Positions 16,486 to 24,802 of a stretch of 64,000 bases of DNA are shown one piece after another (the stretch's first letter is position 1; each line of letters opens with the position of its first letter). The stretch is from Cypionkella sp. (lineage in GTDB: Bacteria > Pseudomonadota > Alphaproteobacteria > Rhodobacterales > Rhodobacteraceae): assembly GCF_030652235.1 (NCBI RefSeq), contig NZ_JAUSBA010000013.1, forward strand, positions 1 through 64,000, written 5' to 3'. Under the pieces are notes generated by a model. It worked only from the letters and a program-made list of their open reading frames with translations. It did no database searches and was not told the DNA's origin. A program made the position numbers and the translations under genes.

Positions 16486-17682
16486 TTACCGCAACAAAAC
16501 CGCCGCAATCCGCTCTGCCAAAGCCCGCGCCACCGCATCTTTGCCCATACGCGGCCAAACTTCGGCCCCTGCGTCAGTGATCAACGTCACCGCATTCTCG
16601 CTGCCCCCCATGATCCCGGTGCAGGGCGAGACATCGTTCGCCACGATCCAATCGCAGCCCTTGCGCAGCCGTTTCGCCGCCGCATATTCCGCGACCCGGT
16701 CAGTCTCAGCCGCAAACCCCACCACCAACTTTGGCCGCTGCGTCCCCTTGGAAACACGCACCAAAATATCCGCGTTCTCGGCAAACTCCAGCGCCGGGGC
16801 CCGTCCCATCCCGTCCTTCTTCAGCTTCGATCCGCTGGCATTGGTCACCCGCCAATCCGCCACCGCCGCCGCCATCACCGCTGCATCGGCGGGCAAAGCC
16901 GCCTCTACCGCCGCCAGCATCTGGGCCGCCGTTTCCACCCGCACCACCGCCACGCCCTGCGGCGCTGGCACCACCGCAGGCCCGGTCACAAACGTCACGC
17001 GCGCGCCCAGATCTCGCAGTGCCACCGCAAGCGCCGTGCCCTGAGCGCCCGAGGACCGATTGGCAATATAGCGCACCGGATCAATCGGTTCGTGCGTCGG
17101 TCCTGAGGTCACCAGCACATGCTTGCCAGCCAAAGGCCCGTCAGACAGCGCGCCAGAAATCGCCGCCATAATCTCTTCGGGTTCCGCCATGCGCCCCGGC
17201 CCGAACTCGCCGCAGGCCATTTCGCCCGCGTTCGGCCCAACGAACAGAACGCCATCCGCCCGCGCCTGCGCCACGTTCCGATGAGTCGCCGGATGCCGCC
17301 ACATCCGGACATTCATCGCAGGGGCCACCAGGACGCGGGTATCAGTCGCTAATAACAGCGTCGAAGCCAGATCATCCGCCCGTCCTTGCGCCAATTTCGC
17401 CAACAGATCTGCCGTTCCCGGTGCCACGACGATCAGATCCGCCACCCGCGACAGTTGAATATGCCCCATCTCGGACTCTTCGGTCAGATCGAATAGGGCC
17501 TGATAAACCTTCTCACCGGCCAGCGCACTCACCGACAACGGCGTAACAAACTCCGCCCCTGCCCGCGTCAAAACCGGAGTCACCGAAGCTCCCGCCCGCT
17601 TCAAAAGCCGTACCAAGGTCAAAGACTTGTAGGCCGCAATGCCGCCGCCAATGATCAGCAAAATCCGCTTGTTCGCCAGCAT
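16486..17682 (-). CDS. coaBC: Bifunctional phosphopantothenoylcysteine decarboxylase / phosphopantothenate-cysteine ligase
   Basis: This 398-residue enzyme makes 4'-phosphopantetheine in coenzyme A synthesis. The N-terminal flavodoxin-like CoaC half has GGGIAAYK, the PAMNVRMW substrate motif and ACGEFGPGRMAE with the active-site cysteine. The CoaB half begins around residue 185 with VTSGPTHEPIDPVRYIANRSSG and includes the AAVADWRV segment. Length is normal. It is first in the coaBC-dut-moeB run. Confidence 0.95.
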   Translation of the reverse strand: MLANKRILLIIGGGIAAYKSLTLVRLLKRAGASVTPVLTRAGAEFVTPLSVSALAGEKVYQALFDLTEESEMGHIQLSRVADLIVVAPGTADLLAKLAQGRADDLASTLLLATDTRVLVAPAMNVRMWRHPATHRNVAQARADGVLFVGPNAGEMACGEFGPGRMAEPEEIMAAISGALSDGPLAGKHVLVTSGPTHEPIDPVRYIANRSSGAQGTALAVALRDLGARVTFVTGPAVVPAPQGVAVVRVETAAQMLAAVEAALPADAAVMAAAVADWRVTNASGSKLKKDGMGRAPALEFAENADILVRVSKGTQRPKLVVGFAAETDRVAEYAAAKRLRKGCDWIVANDVSPCTGIMGGSENAVTLITDAGAEVWPRMGKDAVARALAERIAAVLLR

Positions 17683-17756
17683 CGCCCACTCCCTTGGCCC
17701 CCCATAGATGTAGGCGGCACCGGGACCAAACTCAACGCCCTAAAGCGGCACAGGTT

Positions 17757-18632
17757 TCAAAGCAAAGCCAGCACTTCCGGCGATTGCGCTTCCAAAGACC
17801 GCCGCAGCTTCACGTAAGCTGCCGCCTCTAGCTGCCGGATGCGTTCTTTGGACAGGCCCAATTCCACCCCCAAAGATTCCAATGTCCTCGGCTCATCCCG
17901 CAGCCGCCGCTCCGCCACGATATGACGCTCTCGCGCCGTCAAGCCACCCATCGCCGCCACTAACCAACCGCGCAACCGCTCAGTATCATGCGAAAACTCC
18001 ACCCGTTCGGACGCCTGCACACTCTCGTCTTCCAGAGTATCGATCCACTCTCGCCCGTCTTCATCCGCCGCCTGCGTCGCGTTCAGCGATGCGTCAGAGC
18101 CCGCAAGCCGCCCCTCCATCATCTCCACTTCCGCCACCCGCACACCAATTTCATGCGCAACTTTCTCGCGCAACTGGTGTTGGTCCAGCACCAGACCCTC
18201 CGCGGCAGCCTCGCGCTCCAACTTGGCCTGCACCCGTTTCATGTTGAAAAACAGTGATTTTTGCGCCGAGGTGCTGCCGGTTCGAACCATCGACCAATTC
18301 CGCATCACATAATCCTGTATGCTGGCTTTGATCCACCACACCGCATAAGTCGAAAATCGTACGCCACGGTCCGGGTCAAACTTTTCCGCCGCCTTCATCA
18401 GCCCCAGCGAAGCTTCCTGAATTAGATCATTCATCGGCGCACCATAGCGGCGAAACTTCGAGGCCATCGAAATCGCCAACCGCATATATGCCGTGATCAA
18501 CCTATGCAGCGCCGCCTCATCGCGCTGATCGCGCCACGCATAGGCCAGCCGCAACTCGGTTTCTGCATCCAACAACTCCGCCGCGCGCGCTTGCCGCGAC
18601 AAAACCTGCTGATAGGGTGCGTCAAGTGTCAT
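17757..18632 (-). CDS. rpoH: RNA polymerase sigma-32-type factor (RpoH family)
   Basis: This 291-residue sigma factor directs heat-shock or oxidative-stress transcription. Region 2 (DLIQEASLGLMKAAEKFDPDRGVRFSTYAVWWIKASIQDYVMRNWSMVR) is intact, the RpoH box reads QKSLFFNMKR, and region 4 ends in ESLGVELGLSKERIRQLEAAA. The ATG at 18632 follows GGGGGATC, so the upstream in-frame ATG at 18674 was not used. Rhodobacteraceae often carry two RpoH proteins; which one this is cannot be said here. Confidence 0.9.
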   Translation of the reverse strand: MTLDAPYQQVLSRQARAAELLDAETELRLAYAWRDQRDEAALHRLITAYMRLAISMASKFRRYGAPMNDLIQEASLGLMKAAEKFDPDRGVRFSTYAVWWIKASIQDYVMRNWSMVRTGSTSAQKSLFFNMKRVQAKLEREAAAEGLVLDQHQLREKVAHEIGVRVAEVEMMEGRLAGSDASLNATQAADEDGREWIDTLEDESVQASERVEFSHDTERLRGWLVAAMGGLTARERHIVAERRLRDEPRTLESLGVELGLSKERIRQLEAAAYVKLRRSLEAQSPEVLALL

Positions 18633-18743
18633 CTGATCCCCCGATCGTCTCGGTGCCCTGCTTTTGCGGTTCACATTAATGATACGCAGGCCACGCCACT
18701 TTGGATGCCAGCAGAACGCTCGATTTGTGATTTATCTTTCTTT

Positions 18744-18762
18744 CCATCAGTTCCCGTGATGG
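18744..18762. promoter_or_regulatory. Inverted repeat in the rpoH-GST divergent promoter region
   Basis: CCATCA and TGATGG flank a seven-base spacer in the region between the oppositely transcribed rpoH and glutathione transferase genes. It could be an operator for either gene; no known regulator motif was recognised. Confidence 0.35.
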
Positions 18763-18840
18763 ACCCACGCACAAATCACCGCTTTCCATCGCGCCCGCGC
18801 ATCGCCTAGCCTGCGCCCAACCCAAACCTCGGAGCCTGCA

Positions 18841-19710
18841 ATGACCTATGACCTCGTGATCGGCGACCGCGCCTATTCCAGTTGGAGCCTGCGCGGCTGG
18901 CTGCTGTTCGATGCCTTCAACATCCCCGTCAAACTGTACACCGCCCGCCTCTATAGCGATGAACTTCCCAATCTTCTCAAAGACTTCTACCCCGCCAAGA
19001 CCGCCCCCACCATGCGCACGCCCGACGGCGTGGTTGTGCCCGAAACCATCGCCATTGCCGAAGAACTCGCTTCCCGCCACCCCGAAGCGGGCCTTTGGCC
19101 CAGCGACCCAAAACACCGCGCCATTGCCCGCGTTCTCGCCGCCGAAATGCACGCGGGCTTTGCCGCCCTGCGCAGCCATTGCCCGATGAACCTGCGCGTC
19201 AGCTATACCGATTGCGCGCGCCCGCCCAATGTTCTGGCCGATCTTGCGCGCCTTGAAACCATCTGGGCATGGGCACAAAATGAAACCGGATCAACCACTT
19301 GGCTCTGCGGCGAATACTCTGCCGCCGACGCTTTCTTCGCCCCCGTCGCTGCCCGCATCGCCAGCTATAACCTGCCGCTTTCGGCGCAAGCCATGGCCTA
19401 CGTTCACGCCCATCTCGCCCATCCTTCCTTCCGCCGCTGGCGCGCAATGGGGATGATCGACGGCGCGGATCAGGATTTCTATCACCGCGACTACCCCCGC
19501 CGCCTGTGGCCCGGCCCGGTTCCCCTTGCCGCCCGCCCCTTCGAAGGTAGCGCTGCCGAGAACACCGCCTGCCCCTATTCTGGCAAGCCCATCAGTCATG
19601 TGCTTGAAATATCAGGCCGCCGCATCGGCTTTTGCAACGCTTTCTGCCGCGACAAAACCATGGCCGACCCCGAAGCATGGCCGAAATTCATGGCGATTTA
19701 TCAGTCCTGA
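18841..19710 (+). CDS. Glutathione S-transferase with C-terminal cysteine-rich tail
   Basis: This 289-residue protein has an N-terminal thioredoxin-like GST domain (YSSWSLRGWLLFDAFNIP, then VVPETIAIAEELA with the glutathione-binding ES/ET region) and a helical C-terminal domain. After about residue 235 there is an added tail, TACPYSGKPISHVLEISGRR followed by GFCNAFCRDK, whose three cysteines and histidine resemble TRASH/YHS-like metal-binding knuckles. The substrate is unknown. It is divergent from rpoH. Confidence 0.85.
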   Translation: MTYDLVIGDRAYSSWSLRGWLLFDAFNIPVKLYTARLYSDELPNLLKDFYPAKTAPTMRTPDGVVVPETIAIAEELASRHPEAGLWPSDPKHRAIARVLAAEMHAGFAALRSHCPMNLRVSYTDCARPPNVLADLARLETIWAWAQNETGSTTWLCGEYSAADAFFAPVAARIASYNLPLSAQAMAYVHAHLAHPSFRRWRAMGMIDGADQDFYHRDYPRRLWPGPVPLAARPFEGSAAENTACPYSGKPISHVLEISGRRIGFCNAFCRDKTMADPEAWPKFMAIYQS

Positions 19711-19778
19711 CGGCTGATCTTTACCATTCGTAAACCATTGCCCCCTAGCCGTTAACCAAAGCTAACGGGAGGGGTGCA

Positions 19779-21293
19779 ATGGTCGCGCGGGCCTATACAG
19801 TGGCCTTTGAAGGCGTTGAGGCTCGCATCGTTGAGGTGCAATGCGCCATAGCCCCCGGCATGCCGTATTTCGGCGTCGTAGGCTTGCCCGACAAGGCGGT
19901 GTCCGAAGCGAAAGAACGCGTCCGCGCCGCAATGGCCGCGATGTCGATCGCTTTGCCGTCCAAGCGCATCATGGTCAACCTATCGCCCGCCGATCTCCCG
20001 AAAGAGGGCTCGCATTTCGATCTGCCGATCGCTCTGGCGCTGCTGGCAGCCCTCGAAATCATCCCGAAAGACGCGGTGGAGGCCACCGTCGCCCTCGGCG
20101 AACTCTCCCTCGATGGCCGCCTGATCGCGGTGCTCGGCGCACTCCCCGCCGCCATCACCGCCGCCGAACAAGACTGTGTGCTGCTCTGCCCGAAAGCCTG
20201 CGGTGCCGAAGCCGCTTGGGTCGGCGCCACCCAAGTCCTTGCCGCCGCCACCCTCAACGATGTGGTGCGCCACTACACCGGACAAATCCCGATCACCCCA
20301 GCCGAAGCAGGCGAGGTTGCGCCGCAAGCCACCGGACGTGATTTCCGCGACGTGAAGGGGCAAGAACGCGCGAAACGGGCGTTGGAAATCGCCGCCTCTG
20401 GCCGTCACCACGCGCTGCTGGTCGGAACGCCAGGGTCCGGGAAATCCATGCTCGCCGCACGCCTGCCGGGTATACTGCCGCCGCTGTCGGCACAAGAAGC
20501 CCTTGAAACCTCGATGATTCATTCGCTAGCCGGGCTGCTCTCCGAAGGCGGCATCTCGCGCTCTCGTCCCTTCCGCGAACCGCATCACACCGCCTCAATG
20601 GCCGCCATCGTGGGGGGAGGCAAAGGCGCAAAACCCGGCGAAGTATCCCTAGCCCACAACGGCGTTTTGTTCATGGACGAATTTCCCGAATTCCCCCGCG
20701 CCGTGCTGGAAACCCTGCGCCAACCCATCGAGACCGGCGAGATCACGGTCGCGCGCGCCAACGCCCATATCCGCTATCCCTGCCGCTTCCTGCTGATCGC
20801 CGCCGCCAATCCCTGCAAATGCGGCTATATGTCCGATCCCGCCCGCGCCTGCGCCAAAGTGCCGATCTGCGGTGAGGATTATCTTGGCCGCATCTCTGGC
20901 CCGCTGATGGACCGTTTTGATCTGCGCGTCGAAGTCCCCCCGGTGGCCTATACCGACCTCGACCTGCCATCCTCTGGCGACAGCTCGGCAACGGTTGCCG
21001 CCCGCGTGCAAGCCGCCCGCGCTTTGCAAACCAAACGCTTCCAAGGCCATAAGAACACCCGCGTCAACGCCGATATGGAGGGTAGCCTTCTTGAACAAGT
21101 GGCCGCCCCCGATCCCGAAGGCCGTGCTTTGCTCGCCAAAGTCGCCGAACGCTTCGGCCTCTCCGCGCGCGGCTACCACCGTGTGCTGCGCGTCGCCCGC
21201 ACCATCGCCGACCTTGACGCCTCCCCTAGCGTCCGCCTGCCCCATATCGCCGAAGCTGTCAGCTACCGTTTGGCTGTGGGCGTGAAAAACTAG
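19779..21293 (+). CDS. comM: YifB/ComM-family Mg-chelatase-like AAA+ ATPase
   Basis: This 504-residue protein has an N-terminal Lon-protease-like S5 domain (GLPDKAVSEAKERVRAA, then NLSPADLPKEGSHFDLPIAL), a Walker A motif in VGTPGSGKSMLAARLPGILP, a VLFMDEFPEF Walker B, and a C-terminal helical lid with a CKCGYM zinc-type segment before it. ComM helicases help branch migration during natural transformation. Whether this strain is competent is not shown here. Confidence 0.9.
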   Translation: MVARAYTVAFEGVEARIVEVQCAIAPGMPYFGVVGLPDKAVSEAKERVRAAMAAMSIALPSKRIMVNLSPADLPKEGSHFDLPIALALLAALEIIPKDAVEATVALGELSLDGRLIAVLGALPAAITAAEQDCVLLCPKACGAEAAWVGATQVLAAATLNDVVRHYTGQIPITPAEAGEVAPQATGRDFRDVKGQERAKRALEIAASGRHHALLVGTPGSGKSMLAARLPGILPPLSAQEALETSMIHSLAGLLSEGGISRSRPFREPHHTASMAAIVGGGKGAKPGEVSLAHNGVLFMDEFPEFPRAVLETLRQPIETGEITVARANAHIRYPCRFLLIAAANPCKCGYMSDPARACAKVPICGEDYLGRISGPLMDRFDLRVEVPPVAYTDLDLPSSGDSSATVAARVQAARALQTKRFQGHKNTRVNADMEGSLLEQVAAPDPEGRALLAKVAERFGLSARGYHRVLRVARTIADLDASPSVRLPHIAEAVSYRLAVGVKN

Positions 21294-21301
21294 CCATCCG
21301 C

Positions 21302-22246
21302 CTACAACCCGCGTTTGGCCTCAATCACCTTCCAAATCCGCTCGGCAGTATTGGTGCCGTCAAACCGCTCCAACTCCTGTATCCCCGTCGGCGAGGTCAC
21401 ATTGATCTCGGTCAGATAATCGCCAATTACGTCGATGCCGACAAAAATCTGCCCGTGCTCACGCAAGACCGGCCCAATCGCCGCACAAATCTCCAGATCG
21501 CGCGCCGTTAGCCCGATCTTCTCCGGCCGCCCTCCCGCATGCATGTTTGACCGCGTCTCTCCGGCCTGCGGCACCCGATTGATCGCACCCACCGGCTCGC
21601 CATCGACCAAAATCACGCGCTTGTCGCCCTTGGACACATCCGGCAGGAACTTCTGCACAATCAGCGGCTCGCGGTTCATCCCCGTGAACATCTCATAAAG
21701 CGACGCCAAATTCCTATCATTCGGATCCAGCCGGAACACCCCAGCCCCGCCATTGCCATAAAGCGGCTTCAAAATGATATCGCCGTGCCGGGCCTTGAAC
21801 TCACGAATCGTCTGCAAGTCCCGCGCGATCGCAGTCGGTGGCGTCAACTCGGGGAACCGCAGAACCAGCAATTTCTCAGGGTAATTCCGCACCCAAAACG
21901 GATCATTCACCACCAAAGTCTTGGGGTGAATCATATCCAGCAGATGCGTCGTGGTGATGTAGCCCATGTCAAACGGCGGATCCTGCCGCAGCCAGACCAC
22001 ATCAAACTCCGAAAGATCAACCTCAGCCTCTGGCCCATAGCTGACATGATTGCCAAGCTCGCGCCGCAAGGTGATCGGAAAGCCGCGTGCCATCACCCGG
22101 CCTTCGACAAAGGATAACTTGTCAGGCGTATAGAAAAACAACGAATGTCCCCGCGCCTGCGCCTCTAGCGCGATGCGGAACGTGCTGTCACCGTTGATAT
22201 GGACCGACCCGATTGGGTCCATCTGTAGCGCGACTTTGAGGGGCAT
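21302..22246 (-). CDS. gshB: Glutathione synthetase
   Basis: This 314-residue ATP-grasp enzyme joins gamma-glutamylcysteine and glycine. Characteristic blocks are [56 protein letters not shown] and [19 protein letters not shown]. Length is normal. The gene converges with comM and is followed upstream on the same strand by yraN and rsmI, an order common in alphaproteobacteria. Confidence 0.95.
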   Translation of the reverse strand: MPLKVALQMDPIGSVHINGDSTFRIALEAQARGHSLFFYTPDKLSFVEGRVMARGFPITLRRELGNHVSYGPEAEVDLSEFDVVWLRQDPPFDMGYITTTHLLDMIHPKTLVVNDPFWVRNYPEKLLVLRFPELTPPTAIARDLQTIREFKARHGDIILKPLYGNGGAGVFRLDPNDRNLASLYEMFTGMNREPLIVQKFLPDVSKGDKRVILVDGEPVGAINRVPQAGETRSNMHAGGRPEKIGLTARDLEICAAIGPVLREHGQIFVGIDVIGDYLTEINVTSPTGIQELERFDGTNTAERIWKVIEAKRGL

Positions 22247-22301
22247 GAGACTCTCCGGAAATCATTGCCCCTTTGATGCCGCAAGCCCGCCCGGGATGCA
22301 A

Positions 22302-22655
22302 TCAGGCGGTGTAGGCGTTTTCCAACACTTCGATCCGCCCCACCGCATCGACCAAAGCCACGTCAAATCGCACTTCCGTCATCTGCCCAGCCGGTTCACC
22401 CGCCAGAAATTCTGATGCCGCGCCATAAATCCGCGCCATCTGCCGTGCTGTCAGATGCTCTGCCGCCTGCGCATGGGTCTTGCTTTGCTTGACTTCAATG
22501 AAGATCACCTCAGCGCCATCGCGTGCAATCAGGTCAATCTCCCCGGCCGAGCCACGCCAGCGCCGCGCACACACGACACGCCCCGAACGGTCATAAAGCT
22601 GCGCCACCTGCTCTTCGGCGGCAAATCCTGCGTGATATGACCTTGCCCCGCTCAT
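22302..22655 (-). CDS. yraN: YraN family protein (UPF0102), endonuclease-like
   Basis: This 117-residue protein has the PD-(D/E)xK-like core GSAGEIDLIARDGAEVIFIEVKQSK. Its cellular role is unsettled; a nuclease-fold function is predicted from the motif. Its ATG overlaps the rsmI stop as ATGA, the usual pairing in proteobacteria, so the two are translated together. Confidence 0.9.
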   Translation of the reverse strand: MSGARSYHAGFAAEEQVAQLYDRSGRVVCARRWRGSAGEIDLIARDGAEVIFIEVKQSKTHAQAAEHLTARQMARIYGAASEFLAGEPAGQMTEVRFDVALVDAVGRIEVLENAYTA

Positions 22656-23524
22656 GCGCCTGCCCTTTTCAATGCCAGTTGATAAACATCCCGCCGCGCC
22701 AAACCATAAGCTTGCGCCACCGCCGCCGCCGCATCCTTCATCGTCATATGCGTCAAAGCCAAATCCAAAGCCTGCTCCACCGTTGCCGCATCTGCCGCCT
22801 GTTCCGGGGCGCGATCAATCAACACGACGATTTCGCCCTTCACAACACGCCCGTCAAACGCCGCAGCCAATTCGCCCAGCGTCCCGCGCGACACTTCCTC
22901 GAATCGCTTGGTCAGCTCCCGGCACACCACACTTTTACGACCAACTCCGAGACCCTGCACCAAATCATCTAATAATGCCTTAACGCGCTTTGGCGACTCA
23001 TAGAGAATCACCGTCGCCTGCACCTGTGCCAGCTCGCGAATGAACGTCTGCCGCGCCCCTTTGGCTGCTGGCGGAAAGCCTGCGAACAAAAACCGGTCCG
23101 ACGGCAGCCCCGACACCGTCAGCGCGCATAAAACCGCCGATGCCCCGGGCGCGGACAGCACGGGGTAGCCTTCCGCAATCGCGGCACGCGCCAACTGGAA
23201 ACCGGGGTCCGAAATCAGCGGCGTTCCGGCTTCCGAGGCATAGGCGACCGATTTACCTTCCGCTATCGCCCGCAGTAGGCGCGGCAAGGCGGCATCATTG
23301 TTGTGCTCGTGATAGGCGACCAACGGCCTATCCCCCAGGCTAACTCCATGAATTTCCATCAAATGCCGCAAAGTTCGGGTGTCTTCTGCCGCCAGAACAT
23401 CCGCCGAGGCCAGAATATCCAACGCCCGCAGCGTGATATCCCGCGCAGCACCAATCGGGGTTGCCAAAAAATACAAACCCGCCACAAGACGCTGTTTTTC
23501 CGGCGCCGCTCTGCTGATCGTCAC
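22652..23524 (-). CDS. rsmI: 16S rRNA (cytidine1402-2'-O)-methyltransferase
   Basis: This 290-residue SAM-dependent enzyme methylates C1402 of 16S rRNA. The N-terminal AGLYFLATPIGAARDITLRALDIL, AEDTRTLRHLMEIHG, YHEHN and SEAGTPLISDPGFQL motifs are typical. The start was placed at GTG 23524 because GGGAGG stands eight bases upstream. A longer reading frame to 23821 runs antisense through the neighbouring lipoprotein gene and was rejected. Confidence 0.92.
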   Translation of the reverse strand: MTISRAAPEKQRLVAGLYFLATPIGAARDITLRALDILASADVLAAEDTRTLRHLMEIHGVSLGDRPLVAYHEHNNDAALPRLLRAIAEGKSVAYASEAGTPLISDPGFQLARAAIAEGYPVLSAPGASAVLCALTVSGLPSDRFLFAGFPPAAKGARQTFIRELAQVQATVILYESPKRVKALLDDLVQGLGVGRKSVVCRELTKRFEEVSRGTLGELAAAFDGRVVKGEIVVLIDRAPEQAADAATVEQALDLALTHMTMKDAAAAVAQAYGLARRDVYQLALKRAGA

Positions 23525-23606
23525 CCGGTTAGCCTCCCTGATAAGTTTACTTCCCGCCCCGATGCGCTTAATCTGAACGACATTCCGCCAACGGTGAGGG
23601 AGTTCT

Positions 23607-24782
23607 ATGTTGTCCGTTTTGATGCGGGCCCGCAAGTCGCTGGGCCAAATAGTTATCGCCACTGCCGCACTGGTCTTGGCCGCTTGCGTGCCTGCTGTCG
23701 GTCCCACCGCAGGTGACAGCAACGCCTCGAGCAAGATCCAAGTCGCTTTGCTGGTGCCCGCAGGCTCGGGCCAAGCCAGCGATGAGTTGCTCGCACGCTC
23801 GCTGCAAAACGCTGCCCGCATGGCGATTTCCGATCTCGGCGGTGCCGCCCGTGTCGATCTGCGGGTCTACAACACCGCAGGTCAGCCCGCGACAGCCGCC
23901 GCGATGGCAACCCAAGCCGTCGCCGATGGCGCGCAGGTGATCCTTGGCCCGGTGTTCGCGCAAGAGGCCAATGCCGCAGGCGTCGCTGTGGCAGGCTCTG
24001 GCGTCAATGTGCTGGCGTTCTCGAACAACCCCGACATTGCCGGCAACAACGTCTTCTTGCTGGGTCCAACCTTTGGCAACACCGCCAGCCGTTTGGCATC
24101 CTATGCCGTGCGCCAAGGGAAATCGCAGATTATGATCGTGCATGATCGCAACACCGCAGGCGAATTGGGCCGTGCCGCCATCACGCAAGCCGTGGCGCAG
24201 GCTGGCGGCTGGGTGGTAGCTACTGGCAATTATGAATTCTCGCAAAATGGCGTAGTGGCAGCTGCCCCCGGCATCGCAGCAGCCGCAAAATCCGCAGGCG
24301 CGCAGGCGGTGTTCCTGACCGCTGATACCGCGGGCGCTTTACCCTTGGTCAGCCAGCTTTTGGCCGACAACGGGCTTTCCTCGGCAAGCGCGCAATTCAT
24401 CGGCCTCACCCGTTGGGATATCCCCACAGCCACCCTCGGTCTGCCCGGCGTGCAAGGCGGCTGGTTTGCGCTGCCCGATCCCGCACTTTATGAGCAGTAC
24501 CAAGCCCGCTACCAATCCACGTTCAGCGAGTCGCCGCATCCGATTTCCGGTCTCGCCTACGACGGTATTGCTGCCATCGGGGCGCTTATGAAAAAAGCTG
24601 GGTCTGGCCCGCTGTCGAAGGCAGCCCTGACCCAGGGTGCGGGCTTTGTCGGCGTCAACGGCATCTTCCGGCTGCGTTCCGACGGCACCAATGAGCGCGG
24701 TCTGGCCATTGCGCAAATCCAAGGTGGTCGCGCCGTGGTCATTGATCCCGCCCCGCGCAGCTTCGGCGGCTTTGGGTCTTAA
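23607..24782 (+). CDS. Penicillin-binding protein activator (LpoA/LppC-like lipoprotein)
   Basis: This 391-residue protein has a lipoprotein signal ending in LVLAAC (cysteine near residue 29) and a mature domain of the type 1 periplasmic-binding fold (KIQVALLVPAGSGQASDELLARSLQNAARMA, then VILGPVFAQEANAAGVAV). It resembles the LppC/LpoA C-terminal domain, which in E. coli stimulates PBP1A, but lacks the long N-terminal repeat domain. It is divergent from rsmI, the same arrangement seen in other proteobacteria, and 20 bases upstream of glnD. Confidence 0.85.
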   Translation: MLSVLMRARKSLGQIVIATAALVLAACVPAVGPTAGDSNASSKIQVALLVPAGSGQASDELLARSLQNAARMAISDLGGAARVDLRVYNTAGQPATAAAMATQAVADGAQVILGPVFAQEANAAGVAVAGSGVNVLAFSNNPDIAGNNVFLLGPTFGNTASRLASYAVRQGKSQIMIVHDRNTAGELGRAAITQAVAQAGGWVVATGNYEFSQNGVVAAAPGIAAAAKSAGAQAVFLTADTAGALPLVSQLLADNGLSSASAQFIGLTRWDIPTATLGLPGVQGGWFALPDPALYEQYQARYQSTFSESPHPISGLAYDGIAAIGALMKKAGSGPLSKAALTQGAGFVGVNGIFRLRSDGTNERGLAIAQIQGGRAVVIDPAPRSFGGFGS

Positions 24783-24802
24783 GGCAGAAACGAGAGTCCC
24801 GC

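Noticed and set aside
23525-23821. N-terminal extension of RsmI
   Set aside because: It is antisense to the PBP-activator gene, and the GTG at 23524 has a strong ribosome binding site.
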